Source: Prostheceraeus crozeri (lineage: Eukaryota > Platyhelminthes > Polycladida > Euryleptidae). From it: 64,000 bases of DNA. The notes below the pieces were generated by a model. That model worked only from the letters and a program-made list of their open reading frames with translations, was not told the DNA's origin and ran no database searches. The stretch spans positions 118,269-182,268 of the forward strand of contig CAJQUW010004464.1 of the NCBI GenBank assembly GCA_907163375.1, read 5' to 3'. Of the stretch, positions 1 through 11,386 are shown one piece after another. Made by a program: the position numbers and the translations under genes. Each line of letters begins with the position of its first letter. The first letter of the stretch is position 1.

Positions 1-1682
1 TACTGTAGAGATTTACGTACTTAGGCCACCATCAACCCTAACGATAGGAATTTCATGAAGTCATCGAAAGATCAGGAGGTATTTTCTCTATGGCTGCAGA
101 CAATGACTATGAACCCACAGTCTTTGACTGCAGAGGTCGAACTATATGCATACTGATTCATTTTAAAAGTTGCTCATCATCACATTGAGATTTGAATTAT
201 AAAGTTGCGTTATTTATAAGATAGCTGAAAACCCAGTGTAAAAGAAAAACGATCTTATAATAACAAGTGAAACGTATGTGCTAAACATAGGGGGTCATGG
301 ATTGTTAATTCTTCAGTTCATGAATTCGTTCTCTATTCCTTGCCAATCGTGTACTTTCATTGCGAACCTGAAACAATAAATAATGGTAAATTTTAGTAAC
401 GACTAATAATGTCATATGACTAAATAAGGGATACCACATGCACCAAGAAGACTAAACATTTTCACTGCCTGATACAACAAATTATCAGCCTTCATGCCGA
501 TAATATTTAGAAAGTATGACGATTTTCGTTCTTTGATTTCTTAATTAAAAAGTCGTGTGACATCGACTTACTGTATTAATTCTCATCACGTGAAAAAATA
601 TAAAAGATGTTTGTATTATTCTATCTTCAACTTTACATCCACCATTGTCTCAAATATTGAAGTATTCGCATAATAACAATCAATAATCATTATAGTGAGG
701 GCATGATAATTTTATTTCGATTATATTTTATTACATTTCTCTAAATCTTTGCGTAGTATCAGCTTAACGTATTGATTCTCAACATGAGTGAAAATCAAAT
801 TTGGACCAGTCTATTACTGCTTACCACCTGTGAACAACCCTTCATAAGTCTTTCGCAAACATATTTGGCTAATTATTGATAAATCTGAATTTTGACAAAG
901 ACTGGTAGACCTGACCGCGCTCAGCTCTGATAACATTATTAAGTTTCATTTCGTTTCTTTGAATCTGATATAATGACACGCCATATCTATTATATATAGA
1001 TATAATAGTATTTAATCTTTCTATATTATCTAATTGCTATATCGTATATATACATACAACCAGTAGGCTGTATTTTATTTTGCTTGATAATGATTTTCCT
1101 TACTTTGAAATATATAATTATACTAAATCCAGGGACCAGAATGGAATAACGGGGGACACAGCTGAAATTGAAATTTAGAGGGTCTCAGATAGAAATAATT
1201 AGATAATACATATTAGCATAATCTATAGGGACCCCAGTGGAATTCCGCGGATCCGCAGAAAATTCTCATCCCTGTTAATCATTAATCAAATGAACAGATA
1301 ACCAGAATTGATGACATAATTCTACAAATTTGTTTAAATTCATGACATAAATAGGACGTCGATTGTTGATGATGTAAAGCTGATGAGCTTATTTCCCCAG
1401 AATGACATGTAAATATTTAGAAGAATTACAAGAAGGATATATATAATTCTAACTGATTATTCATGATACTAGTCAATCATGAAAGAGAACTGAAAATAGT
1501 TGATAAGAGAAGATTCGCGATCATCGATGTAAATTTTAATGTACGATTTCGATATTAAGTTTAATGAAACAGAACAGTGCAGCGACTATAGTTCAGCAAA
1601 AACTTAAATCATTACTTAAGTCATAGCACCATAACAAATAAAATTCAAAGATTGGATCAGGACCGTAAGAACATTTCTAGAA
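1..1682. other. non-coding, no gene seen
   Basis: No reading frame with recognisable protein features on either strand. The sequence is A+T-rich with short AT palindromes near 985-1015. It lies downstream of the minus-strand recombinase gene and may hold its 3' untranslated region. Confidence 0.5.
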
Positions 1683-1727
1683 TCAACCGTCGCTCCATTT
1701 GAATGGGTTAAAGAAACTCCCGAACAA
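1683..1727 (-). CDS. candidate terminal exon of the Crypton-like recombinase gene
   Basis: A possible last exon of 15 codons ending in TGA. It follows a pyrimidine-rich stretch ending in CCACAG, and its phase (0) fits the phase-0 end of the exon at 1842-1999. The encoded tail is short (LFGSFFNPFKWSDG) and matches no motif I know. The true last exon could lie elsewhere downstream. Support is splice-site shape and phase only. Confidence 0.3.
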   Translation of the reverse strand: MFGSFFNPFKWSDG

Positions 1728-1841
1728 CTGTGGCAGAATTAAGATAATAATTAGAGCCGGCGAAATTTTTTTACTCTTTAAACTTAATGATAATGCTTTA
1801 CAATACTGAATTAAAGCACGTATTAAACAAAGAAAACATAC

Positions 1842-3223
1842 CTTATCTGTCACATCCTTCCACGTCCTCTTTTTCAGGAGCAGTGGCATTTGTTTTACAG
1901 CCTCCATTGCTTTCACTTTACTGATTGATGTATTAGAATTGATTTCTTTTGAAAATTTCATTTTGAGGTACATTGTTTGGTCTTTCGTCCATCGCGTAGC
2001 TGAATAATAGAACGAATTACGTAAACACAACCTTGATATTATAAAATATATATATTTGGATGAATACTTTTTGTCGACATGTCCATTTCATCGACACCCA
2101 TTTTCAAGAAAAACTTTCATTTCGTCGACTAACTGAATTACATCTATGTAAAATCTCTTGAAATAATATATATCCATTTTTTATCGAAATGGTATCGATT
2201 GAAATCTATGCCAGATAACAGCACAGGAAAATGCTATGCTGCAAATCCTTAAGTAAAGCAATAATTACATAGATTTGTCAGACATATAGACATGATTTAG
2301 GAGACTTTTCCATAGAAATTACTTCAAGTTTTCTCATTTCATCCTCGACGATATGAACGATAATGGTGTTGACGAAACGTACCACTCCTAATAATATATC
2401 TAGTAGATATATCAATTAACGCAAGCTTTCAGATACTCTGTTTTACGAGTACGTTAACCGAACTGTGGTGATCGTTTAATGCTTCAAAAAAGGTTCAGTC
2501 GACGAAAACCATCAAAAAAGTCAAAAGAACATTTCTCCTCCTTTTCACTATAAGTCCTATTATACCATTGTTCATTAGTTGTTGACGAAATATGAAATAC
2601 AAACAAATGATCATACCTGCTTTTTTGTTGATATTTTTTTCTGAGATATTCCTGAAAGTGAAAAAAATCAGTGAGTCACGTTTTACTAGAAACTAACAGC
2701 GCTGCATTTGAAGATTAAACTCATTAGCCATTTCTATAGTATTACGGTACTCAAAAAACATACAGACAAAAAGTTGTTCCAGTTTGAAACAGAATTTTAT
2801 CTTTTTTACAACACTTGATACCCAATCACAAAGATACTTGTTATCAAAATAATGGCAAATCTAAGCCAAATGATTATTACAAAATTCATTAAAGAAATGT
2901 TAATAAGAACATGTTCGGGATCAGCCAGATGGAAACAAAGATAGTGTTTTATAAAAATACTCTATACTACACGGTTATCATGGCTCCTTAATGAAGTTTA
3001 CAATTCATGAGGGAATTAATCAAAGTTAATGTCGAACTCACTTTTGATCGATCTTTCCGTCCCTGTCATTGCTGATGTTCATATAGTCTTTGCGTAAGAT
3101 ATCCGCAACTTTGGTCATTTCTACCGCTGTTCCTCGCAATCTGTAGAACCGTTCATGTACGTTCAAAGTATGACCAAGGTGGTTACATATGAAGCGGTAT
3201 TCGCTCTCTGAGTAATTTTGAAG
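1842..3223 (-). CDS. Crypton-like tyrosine recombinase, exons 2-4
   Basis: Three exons continue the gene that starts near 7.2 kb: 3042-3223, 2617-2651 and 1842-1999. Acceptors are TTTCAG, CTTTCAG and TATTCAG; donors are AAAA/GTGAGT, CAG/GTATGA and AAG/GTATGT. Phases fit at every junction. Exon 2 carries the end of the recombinase core, HLGHTLNVHERFYRL, where LGH is the usual second catalytic histidine position and the Y of FYRL the likely nucleophile. Exon 4 encodes a basic segment with TRWTKDQ and KKRTWKDVTDK, resembling the tail of multi-copy Crypton-like proteins I recall from fishes and molluscs. Exon structure is read directly; family membership is from memory. Confidence 0.7.
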
Positions 3224-3864
3224 CTGAAAGAAGTGTGACATGTGTTATGAAAATAATCTATATGAATGAACATAAGTGTAATTGGTAACTGCCATTGGCC
3301 TATGTGATTGTTAATTTAAAGAAAAAGGACTTTGAAGGTGTAAGTTATTGATTAGCCTCAAAGTCCTTTTTCTTTCAATTGTACACAGGTGCCTCAATAG
3401 ATGTATAATATGCAATGTACACTACACCATAAAAATAGCGTAGGACACCATAATTCCAGTCTTTGATAAACATTCGTGGTATCACTAACCTTGACAGAAA
3501 ACATTTGCGGTATAACGTCAGTTCACTGCGCCCTCAGGATTGGTCAGACTGTTTGGTGCATATTCATTTTAGGATATACCTTACATACAACGTTTGTCGA
3601 TTTACGTAGTTAAAATTTACGGTATGATAGGCCCCTAGTTCATTCTGAATGCCGAATAATGTACCTTATTAATGTGAGTTTTAGCACATTATCGCATTGA
3701 AATTGCGATAGTTCATGAATGAATTTGAGGTCATAATAGAACTTTTGAACCGAAGCATTCGTTTCTCTTTTTTTCTTTTTGTATGCAACTCCCATTGCTT
3801 CGAATATCAACTCCTTAGTCAATATAACCTCTTGACCACGTAAATTCTACGCCTAAACCACTGT

Positions 3865-4290
3865 ATAGACTTACTGTATAGATTCTCGACATGCGTAAAA
3901 TCGATTTTCGACGTATTTATCTACGTATGTAACTCTAACTACTTCAAATATCAACTCCTTGGTCAATAAAACCTCTTGCTGAAGCCAATTCAACGCCCCA
4001 ATCCCATTTGGCTTATTCCAGCTCTCTAACTGTTGGTGAGACATTGACTTACTGTACAGATCCTCGACATGCGTGAAATTCGAATTTGCACGCATCTATA
4101 TTTTAGTATGTAACTCCAACTGCTTCAAATATCAAGTACTTTGTCAATATACCGGTAACCTCTTGCCGAAGCCAATTTAACGCCCCAATCCCATTTGGTT
4201 TATTCCAGCTCTCTAACTGTTGGTGAGACATTGACTTACTGTACAGATCCTCGACATGCGTGAAATTCGACTTTGGACGCATTTACCTCT
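3865..4290. repeat. diverged copies of the 181-bp satellite
   Basis: Two to three degenerate units share GACATTGACTTACTGTA, a TCTCGACATG-like core and CTTCAAATATCAA with the main array at 7.6-10.8 kb. Spacing between the two best units (4042 and 4229) is 187 bp. They are clearly older than the main array. Confidence 0.75.
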
Positions 4291-4739
4291 TTGTATGTAT
4301 GGTGAGAACTGTATGTACTGTTTCGAATATCAACTCCTTTTTGGACAACCAAATTTGTTTTATTGGAGATAGCAAATATACCATTATATTCTTATTTTTC
4401 CAGGAGTTATTGGTTAGATGCAGATGGAGATATTTGTTAAATGTAATCATTTTTGTCATAAATTCAAATTTTTAGGAATAATTCGTGAGATTCAACAAAG
4501 GAGTGCGGACAACTGTATATTTCAAGGTAATATATAAATTAATCCCTCGAGACTTCGGCTCTCGGAATTTATCTACTTATCACCCTAAATATCCTTGAAT
4601 ATCTTATACATAACACATAAAAGATAACAGATAAGTTATCCTAAAACATGACAGAAAAACTGTGTCCTAATTTCCATGCATTACGTACATAACAAACGGA
4701 AATTTTGAATATCACACTTTGATTCGCGAGAAAGCTATG

Positions 4740-4860
4740 CGTTAAAATAGATATTGTATGATATTTAAAAGCATTATTCTATAACAAAATCCAGTCTTCG
4801 GCAGTCGTTTGTTATGTTGATAATTCTTTCAAATATCATACGATATCCTATACGTATAAT
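4740..4860. repeat. foldback (inverted repeat)
   Basis: Arms of about 30 nt (about 4747-4778 and 4821-4853), each containing GTATGATATTT or its reverse complement. A shorter inner repeat, ATAACAAA/TTTGTTAT, surrounds CTTCGGC. MITE-like; origin unknown. Confidence 0.6.
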
Positions 4861-4874
4861 TGCTAATTTTTTTT

Positions 4875-4935
4875 TATAATTTATCTCGATCAACAAACTA
4901 TGCACTCGCCCTTTGGGCTCGTGCATAGACATATT
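4875..4935. repeat. hairpin palindrome
   Basis: CTATGCAC and GTGCATAG arms with CCC-TTT-GGG at the centre, extended by TCTCGATCAA on the left and TTGATCTCGAGA on the right. A perfect or near-perfect hairpin inside the recombinase intron. Confidence 0.6.
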
Positions 4936-5328
4936 GATCTCGAGAAATGCAAGAAAGATGGATATTTTGCACTAGTTGTGTAAATAACTATTAAAGAGAT
5001 AGGAAAAATGAATATACCAGTTAAACAGACATGGTTTAACCAGTGTAAACTTAACATCGATTTACAACATAATAAGTGATATCAAGAATGATAACCTGTG
5101 GTCGTAGACATCGTACACAAGTCAAGTATTTTATTTTAGACATCGTACACAAGTCATGCATCAGGGACGACTCGAACAGATATAGGCGTTAGATCTAGTT
5201 TTAGTAGTCCCTGTCATGTATTATCTCTTTATAATTTCAAAATGCAATGACATTCTATGCCAATAATTCAAATACCGATACACGTACAGTGTCCAACACA
5301 TAGCTTCCTGTAATTGGCGAAATCTCAC

Positions 5329-7187
5329 CTGCAAAGTTGTGGCTGCCAACTTTCGATATTTCGTACTGGTTATCAAAGATACATCCTCGACTTCAGCCAA
5401 TAATCCAACCTTTCTGATGGCATCATGACCTCGAATAAAATTCCCCGCTTTATTTTCGAAGATATACTTTTTCGTCAGAGTTGTGAGCCATTGGATAACC
5501 GGAATAATTTCCTTTGGAAACAGTATCGGCACGAACTTATTACACTTCCCACGAACGTAAACCAGCTCCAGTGACTCCAGGGTTTTTCTCTCTTCTTCGC
5601 TTAGTTTTTTCCACTCCTCGCGGGCATTTTCTTTCCATTTCTCACGATCATCCCAAGTTTTCTTCTCGAGTTTGGCAACCTCCGAGGAACGCCTTCTATT
5701 AAACAAAATCAAGAAAGCTAGGGTTACTTCCTTCAGAAGTCTGGCGTTTTCCGTCGTTTGTTCGGTTGATACGATTGTGTCAGTCATATATTCTTTCAAC
5801 TTGGCTATATCAACCTTTTTCGGCAAAGTTTGTGGCATTCCTGACTGAGAGCACTTCATGTAAACATGGGCATTAGTCATAAGGGGCGTTATTTCGTAAT
5901 GAAATAACTTAAAAAAAGCTTTCACCTCCCTGGCCTTTTCAAAATCTAACGTCCGGTAGGCCTCGTTCTGAATTTCTTCTGCAACTTGAGAAATGGTTTG
6001 TCCAAGTCGTTTAAGGGCAGATGGTCGCTCCATTGATATATCCGTTTCATTGGATGACAATTTAATCTTGTAATTAAACATCTTGATGAAGGCATTTTTC
6101 ATAAGTTTGAATTTTGCGGGCTGAATCAACTCCGTATATGAAATTTCCGGATTACCTGCGAAATCTCTGACGAATTTAAGAAAGTTACACAAGCTGCGCA
6201 CCTTCTGAGAAATAGAAAAATACTTATTCATGCCCTTCTTTAAAATCATACTTGATATCAATTTCAACAAAGCGTTGTCATTTTTTGCTATCTCGGAAAG
6301 GGGATCTGTTTTCATTCTTTTGAAGAACATATTTTGCTCCTCCGTGAATGACAAATCAGATAAATCGATCAATGAGACCCTTCGTACTTTCGTTTCCTTC
6401 CTTACTTCAATTGCCGGACATACATGTCTCCACATTTCTGTTGACGAATAGTATCCTGCGCACTCTTTACACATCGCATAAGAATCCAAATTACGAGATA
6501 TATCAATATTGTTTGCTGGTCTTTGTACAACTATCAAGTGACCCCCATGCTTCAACACTTTTTGGTTGTTTATATGGTTTCCCTTGTTTCGTAACAACTG
6601 TGTCGATTTACGCTTACCAAGCGATCCTTTAAGAAAAGTGTTGATATGCTGTACCTCTTTTTCTCGGCTGTGCTGGCTGTTTAGGTGACGCAAAAAGCTT
6701 GTGCTAAGAACGAACTTTTGGCAATATGGACAGCAATCTTTTTTATCGAATTTCTGCCGTGGTTTATTATTACACCCTAAAACGACAATTGAACTTTTGT
6801 TTTCGACATCTTCAAAGCACTGAGTTCGATTATCATTCAAGCTGCACTCAGTATCTGTTGAGTCTTCACAGGATGATATTGAATCCGAATCAAAGTCTGT
6901 TTCTGGTACGTAATCATCACAAGACTTCAGTGGTATAAGATCGTCTTTATCTTCATCGGAAGATCCACCTTCGACGTTCGTTTCCATTTCTCTTTGAAAG
7001 CTGAAACACTCGCCTTTAGACGCGTCTGCTGTTACCACATCATCGGTACATACATCTTTCCCTGAATCACCTGACTTATCGTACAACCGACCTGTGTATT
7101 CCACTGCATCTGAGCGCATCTGCATATCACGTTCATCATTATCTTGTTTACTCTTCCCTTTATTGTCAGACTTTGTTGATTTTTTGC
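5329..7187 (-). CDS. Crypton-like tyrosine recombinase, main exon
   Basis: An open frame of about 620 codons. The N-terminal third is acidic and serine-rich. It is followed by a C2H2 finger (CPYCQKFVLSTSFLRHLNSQH) and a second Cys/His cluster (CKECAGYYSSTEMWRHVC). The C-terminal half resembles a tyrosine-recombinase core: FNRRRSSEVAKL fits the first catalytic arginine, and STKYRKLAATTLQ fits the box normally written HxxR, with the His replaced. The frame should leave this exon at the donor CAG/GTGAGA, because exon 2 then continues the family pattern; reading through adds about 35 unrelated residues. The upper boundary at 7187 assumes the acceptor TTTTTCCACAG, so the start codon lies in an unidentified exon upstream. 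It may be an intact mobile recombinase or a domesticated gene. Confidence 0.7.
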
Positions 7188-7630
7188 CTGTGGAAAAATG
7201 AAAACATTGTTTTTGACGCATGAAAATACTTGTATATAATTATATATATAGTGGAGGAGGCCCTAACTCGAAGTGGAGTAAAACAGCCTCTACAATTTTT
7301 CGACATAGATATACATCAGAACTCAATAATATTCGTGAAAGCACACTTGATGGGGAAGAGACAGAGTTTGCAATCAATATCAATAGTCTTGATATTAAAG
7401 GCTATTAATAGTTGTCGTTTCAGTACCGAAAATAGTAAGTAAGTACAGAGTGATTCATATGTCGCTGTCTCTGTATTTAGTACTTCCGGCTTGTCTACAT
7501 TTGCAGAATGATAAAAGTATTGAAAAAAGCAAATTTACATAAAAATGAAAAACTTTTAATATACACATGTTTTTCAAGTGGTTGAAGGAGTAATTATATG
7601 TTGAAAATGAAAATGACGAAAATGTGAAAA
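7124..7630. repeat. direct duplication, copy 1 (recombinase 5' region)
   Basis: About 507 bp covering the first ~64 bases of the recombinase main exon, its acceptor and upstream sequence. It is repeated in the same orientation at 10799-11386 with only scattered differences. The two copies bracket the satellite array. Confidence 0.9.
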
Positions 7631-7636
7631 ATGTGA

Positions 7637-10600
7637 ACGCCCAAACCACATTTCGCTCAGTGCTCTCTAACTGCTGGTATGACATTGACCTACTGCATGG
7701 ATTCAGGACATGTGTGAAAATCGACATTGGAACTATTTATCTTTTTGACTTTAACCGCCTACGCTTCAAATATCAACACGTTAGTCAATATAACCTCTAG
7801 CCAACAATAATTAAACGTCTCAGTCACAATTAGCACATTTGAGCTCTGTAACTCTTCACGAGACATTGACTTACTGTGTAGATTCTCGACATGTGTGAAA
7901 GTCGACATTGGAACTATTTATCTTTTTGACTTTAACCGCTTACGCTTCAAATATCAACACGTTAGTCTTAACTCTTCACGAGACATTGACTTACTGTATA
8001 GTTTCTCGACATGTGTGAAAGTCGACATTGAAACTATTTATCTTTTTGACTTTAACCGCTTACGCTTCAAATATCAACACGTTAGTCAATATAACCTCTA
8101 GCCAACAAAAAAGAAACGTCTCAGTCACATTTAGTATATGTGAGCTCTGTAACTCTTCACGAGACATTGACTTACTGTATAGATTCTCGACATGTGTGAA
8201 AGTCGACATTGGAACTATTTATCTTTTTGACTTTAACCGCTTACGCTTCAAATATCAACACGTTAGTCAATATAACCTCTAGCCAACAATAATTAAACGC
8301 CGCAGTCACATTTAGCACATTTGAGCTCTGTAACTCTTCACGAGACATTGACTTACTGTATAGTTTCTCGACATGTGTGAAAGTCGACATTGGAACTATT
8401 TATCTTTTTGACTTTAACCGCTTACGCTTCAAATATCAACACGTTAGTCAATATAACCTCTAGCCAACAATAATTAAACGTCGCAGTCACATTTAGCACA
8501 TTTGAGCTCTGTAACTCTTCACGAGACATTGACTTACTGTCTAGATTCTCGACATGTGTGAAAGTCGACATTGGAACTATTTATCTTTTTGACTTTAACC
8601 GCTTACGCTTCAAATATCAACACGTTAGTCAATATAACCTCTAGCCAACAATAATTAAACGCCGCAGTCACATTTAGCACATTTGAGCTCTGTAACTCTT
8701 CACGAGACATTGACTTACTGTGTAGTTTCTCGACATGTGTGAAAGTCGACATTGGAACTATTTATCTTTTTGACTTTAACCGCTTACGCTTCAAATATCA
8801 ACACGTTAGTCTTAACTCTTCACGAGACATTGACTTACTGTATAGTTTCTCGACATGTGTGAAAGTCGACATTGAAACTATTTATCTTTTTGACTTTAAC
8901 CGCTTACGCTTCAAATATCAACACGTTAGTCAATATAACCTCTAGCCAACAATAATTAAACGTCGCAGTCACATTTAGCACATTTGAGCTCTGTAACTCT
9001 TCACGAGACATTGACTTACTGTGTAGTTTCTCGACATGTGTGAAAGTCGACATTGGAACTATTTAACTTTTTGACTTTAACCGCTTACGCTTCAAATATC
9101 AACACGTTAGTCTTAACTCTTCACGAGACATTGACTTACTGTATAGTTTCTCGACATGTGTGAAAGTCGACATTGAAACTATTTATCTTTTTGACTTTAA
9201 CCGACTACGCTTCAAATATCAACACGTTAGACAACATAACCTCTAGCCAACAAAAAAGAAACGTCTCACTCACATTTAGTATATGTGAGCTCTGTAACTC
9301 TTCACGAGACATTCACTTACTGTATAGTTTCTCGACATGTGTGAAAGTCGACATTGAAACTATTTATCTTTTTGACTTTAACCGCTTACGCTTCAAATAT
9401 CAATACGTTAGTCAATATAACCTCTAGCCAACAAAAAAGAAACGTCTCAGTCACATTTAGCACATTTGAGCTCTGTAACTCTTCACGAGACATTGACTTA
9501 CTGTATAGATTCTCGACATGTGTGAAAATCGACATTGGAACTATTTATCTTTTTGACTTTAACCGCTTACGCTTCAAATATCAACACGTTAGTCAATATA
9601 ACCTCTAGCCAACAATAATTAAACGTCTCAGTCACAGTTAGTATATGTGAGCTCTGTAACTCTTCACGAGACATTGACTTACTGTATAGATTCTCGACAT
9701 GTGTGAAAGTCGACATTGGAACTATTTATCTTTTTGACTTTAACCGTTTACGCTTCAAATATCAATACGTTAGTCAATATAACCTCTAGCCAACAAAAAA
9801 GAAACGTCTCAGTCACATTTAGCACATTTGAGCTCTGTAACTCTTCACGAGACATTGACTTACTGTCTAGATTCTCGACATGTGTGAAAGTCGACATTGG
9901 AACTATTTATCTTTTTGACTTTAACCGCTTACGCTTCAAATATCAACACGTTAGTCAATATAACCTCTAGCCAACAATAATTAAACGTCTCAGTCACATT
10001 TAGCACATTTGAGCTCTGTAACTCTTCACGAGACATTGACTTACTGTATAGATTCTCGACATGTGTGAAAGTCGACATTGGAACTATTTATCTTTTTGAC
10101 TTTAACCGCTTACGCTTCAAATATCAATACGTTAGTCAATATAACCTCTAGCCAACAATAATTAAACGTCGCAGTCACATTTAGCACATTTGAGCTCTGT
10201 AACTCTTCACGAGACATTGACTTACTGTGTAGTTTCTCGACATGTGTGAAAGTCGACATTGGAACTATTTATCTTTTTGACTTTAACCGCTTACGCTTCA
10301 AATATCAACACGTTAGTCTTAACTCTTCACGAGACATTGACTTACTGTATAGTTTCTCGACATGTGTGAAAGTCGACTTTGGAACTATTTATCTTTTTGA
10401 CTTTAACCGCCTACGCTTCAAATATCAACACGTTAGTCAATATAACCTCTAACCAACAATAATTAAACGTCTCAGTCACATTTGAGCTCTGTAACTCTTC
10501 ACGAGACATTGACTTACTGTCTAGATTCTCGACATGTGTGAAAGTCGACATTGAAACTATTTATCTTTTTGACTTTAACCGCTTACGCTTCAAATATCAA

Positions 10601-10798
10601 CACGTTAGACAACATAACCTCTAGCCAACAATAATTAAACGTCGCAGTCACATTTAGTATATGTGAGCTCTGTAACTCTTCACGAGACATTGACTTACTG
10701 TCTAGATTCTCGACATGTGTGAAATTCGACTTCGAAACAATCTATCTTTTTGACTTTAAACACATGCGTTTAATATATCAACTCATAAGTCAATATAT
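7637..10798. repeat. satellite array, 181-bp monomer with 120-bp variant
   Basis: Using GACATTGACTTACTG as anchor, unit starts are 7681, 7862, 7982, 8163, 8344, 8525, 8706, 8826, 9007, 9127, 9308, 9489, 9670, 9851, 10032, 10213, 10333, 10505 and 10686. Spacing is 181 bp except for four 120-bp steps and one of 172. The 120-bp units lack a 61-bp block between CACGTTAGT and AACTCTTCACG. The short open frames inside units (68 and 84 codons) repeat with the monomer and are not genes. Confidence 0.97.
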
Positions 10799-10923
10799 AT
10801 ATCACGTTTATCATTATCTTGTTTACTCTTCCCTTTATTGTCAGACTTTGTTGATTTTTTGCCTGTGGAAAAATGAAAACATTGTTTTTGACGCATGAAA
10901 ATACTTGCATATAATTATATATA

Positions 10924-10962
<39 letters not shown>

Positions 10963-11386
10963 GAGGAGGCCCTAACTCGAAGTGGAGTAAAACAGCCTCT
11001 ACAATTTTTCGACATAGATATATATCAGAACTCAATAATATTCGTGAAAGCACACTTGATGGGGAAGAGAGTTTAACTCAATAAAATAATTATTAATTAT
11101 TAATAATTATAATTAAATAAGAGAGTTTGCAATCAATATCAATTGTCCTGATATTAAAGGCTATTAATAGTTGTCGTTTCAGTACCGTAAATAGTAAGTA
11201 AGTACAGGGTGATTCATATGTCGCTGTCTCTGTATTTAGTACTTCTGGGTTGTCTGCATTTGCAGAATGCTAAAAGTATTGATGTGAAATGCAAATTTAC
11301 TTCAAAATGAAAAACTTTTAATATACATATGTTTTTCAAGTGGTTGAAGGAGTAATTATCAGTTGAAAATGACGAAAATGTGAAGA
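10799..11386. repeat. direct duplication, copy 2
   Basis: Second copy of 7124-7630. It differs by an expanded (AT)n tract (10911-10959), an AT-rich insertion of about 50 bp near 11071-11123, and point changes. The partial recombinase exon here has no downstream part, so it is a gene fragment. Confidence 0.9.
10911..10959. repeat. (AT)n microsatellite
   Basis: Nearly pure AT dinucleotide run. The corresponding place in copy 1 (about 7237-7250) is only about 12 nt long, so it expanded after the duplication. Confidence 0.95.

Larger units (their letters stand above)
3224..5328. other. large intron of the recombinase gene with repeats
   Basis: Lies between exon 1 (donor CAG/GTGAGA at 5329/5328) and exon 2 of the minus-strand recombinase gene. 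It contains no supported gene. It holds diverged copies of the 181-bp satellite (about 3865-4290) and two foldback structures (4740-4860 and 4875-4935). Confidence 0.6.

Noticed and set aside
5514..5702. Open frames on the strand opposite the recombinase exon
   Set aside because: Antisense shadows of a long coding frame with recognisable domains on the minus strand.
7895..10452. Repeated 68- and 84-codon open frames that look like a protein family
   Set aside because: They recur exactly with the satellite monomer, overlap in different frames and end at the same CTCTAG stop. They are by-products of the repeat.
7637..10798. CRISPR-like array of direct repeats
   Set aside because: The whole 181-bp unit is conserved, with no variable spacers, and no cas genes are present in a eukaryotic context.
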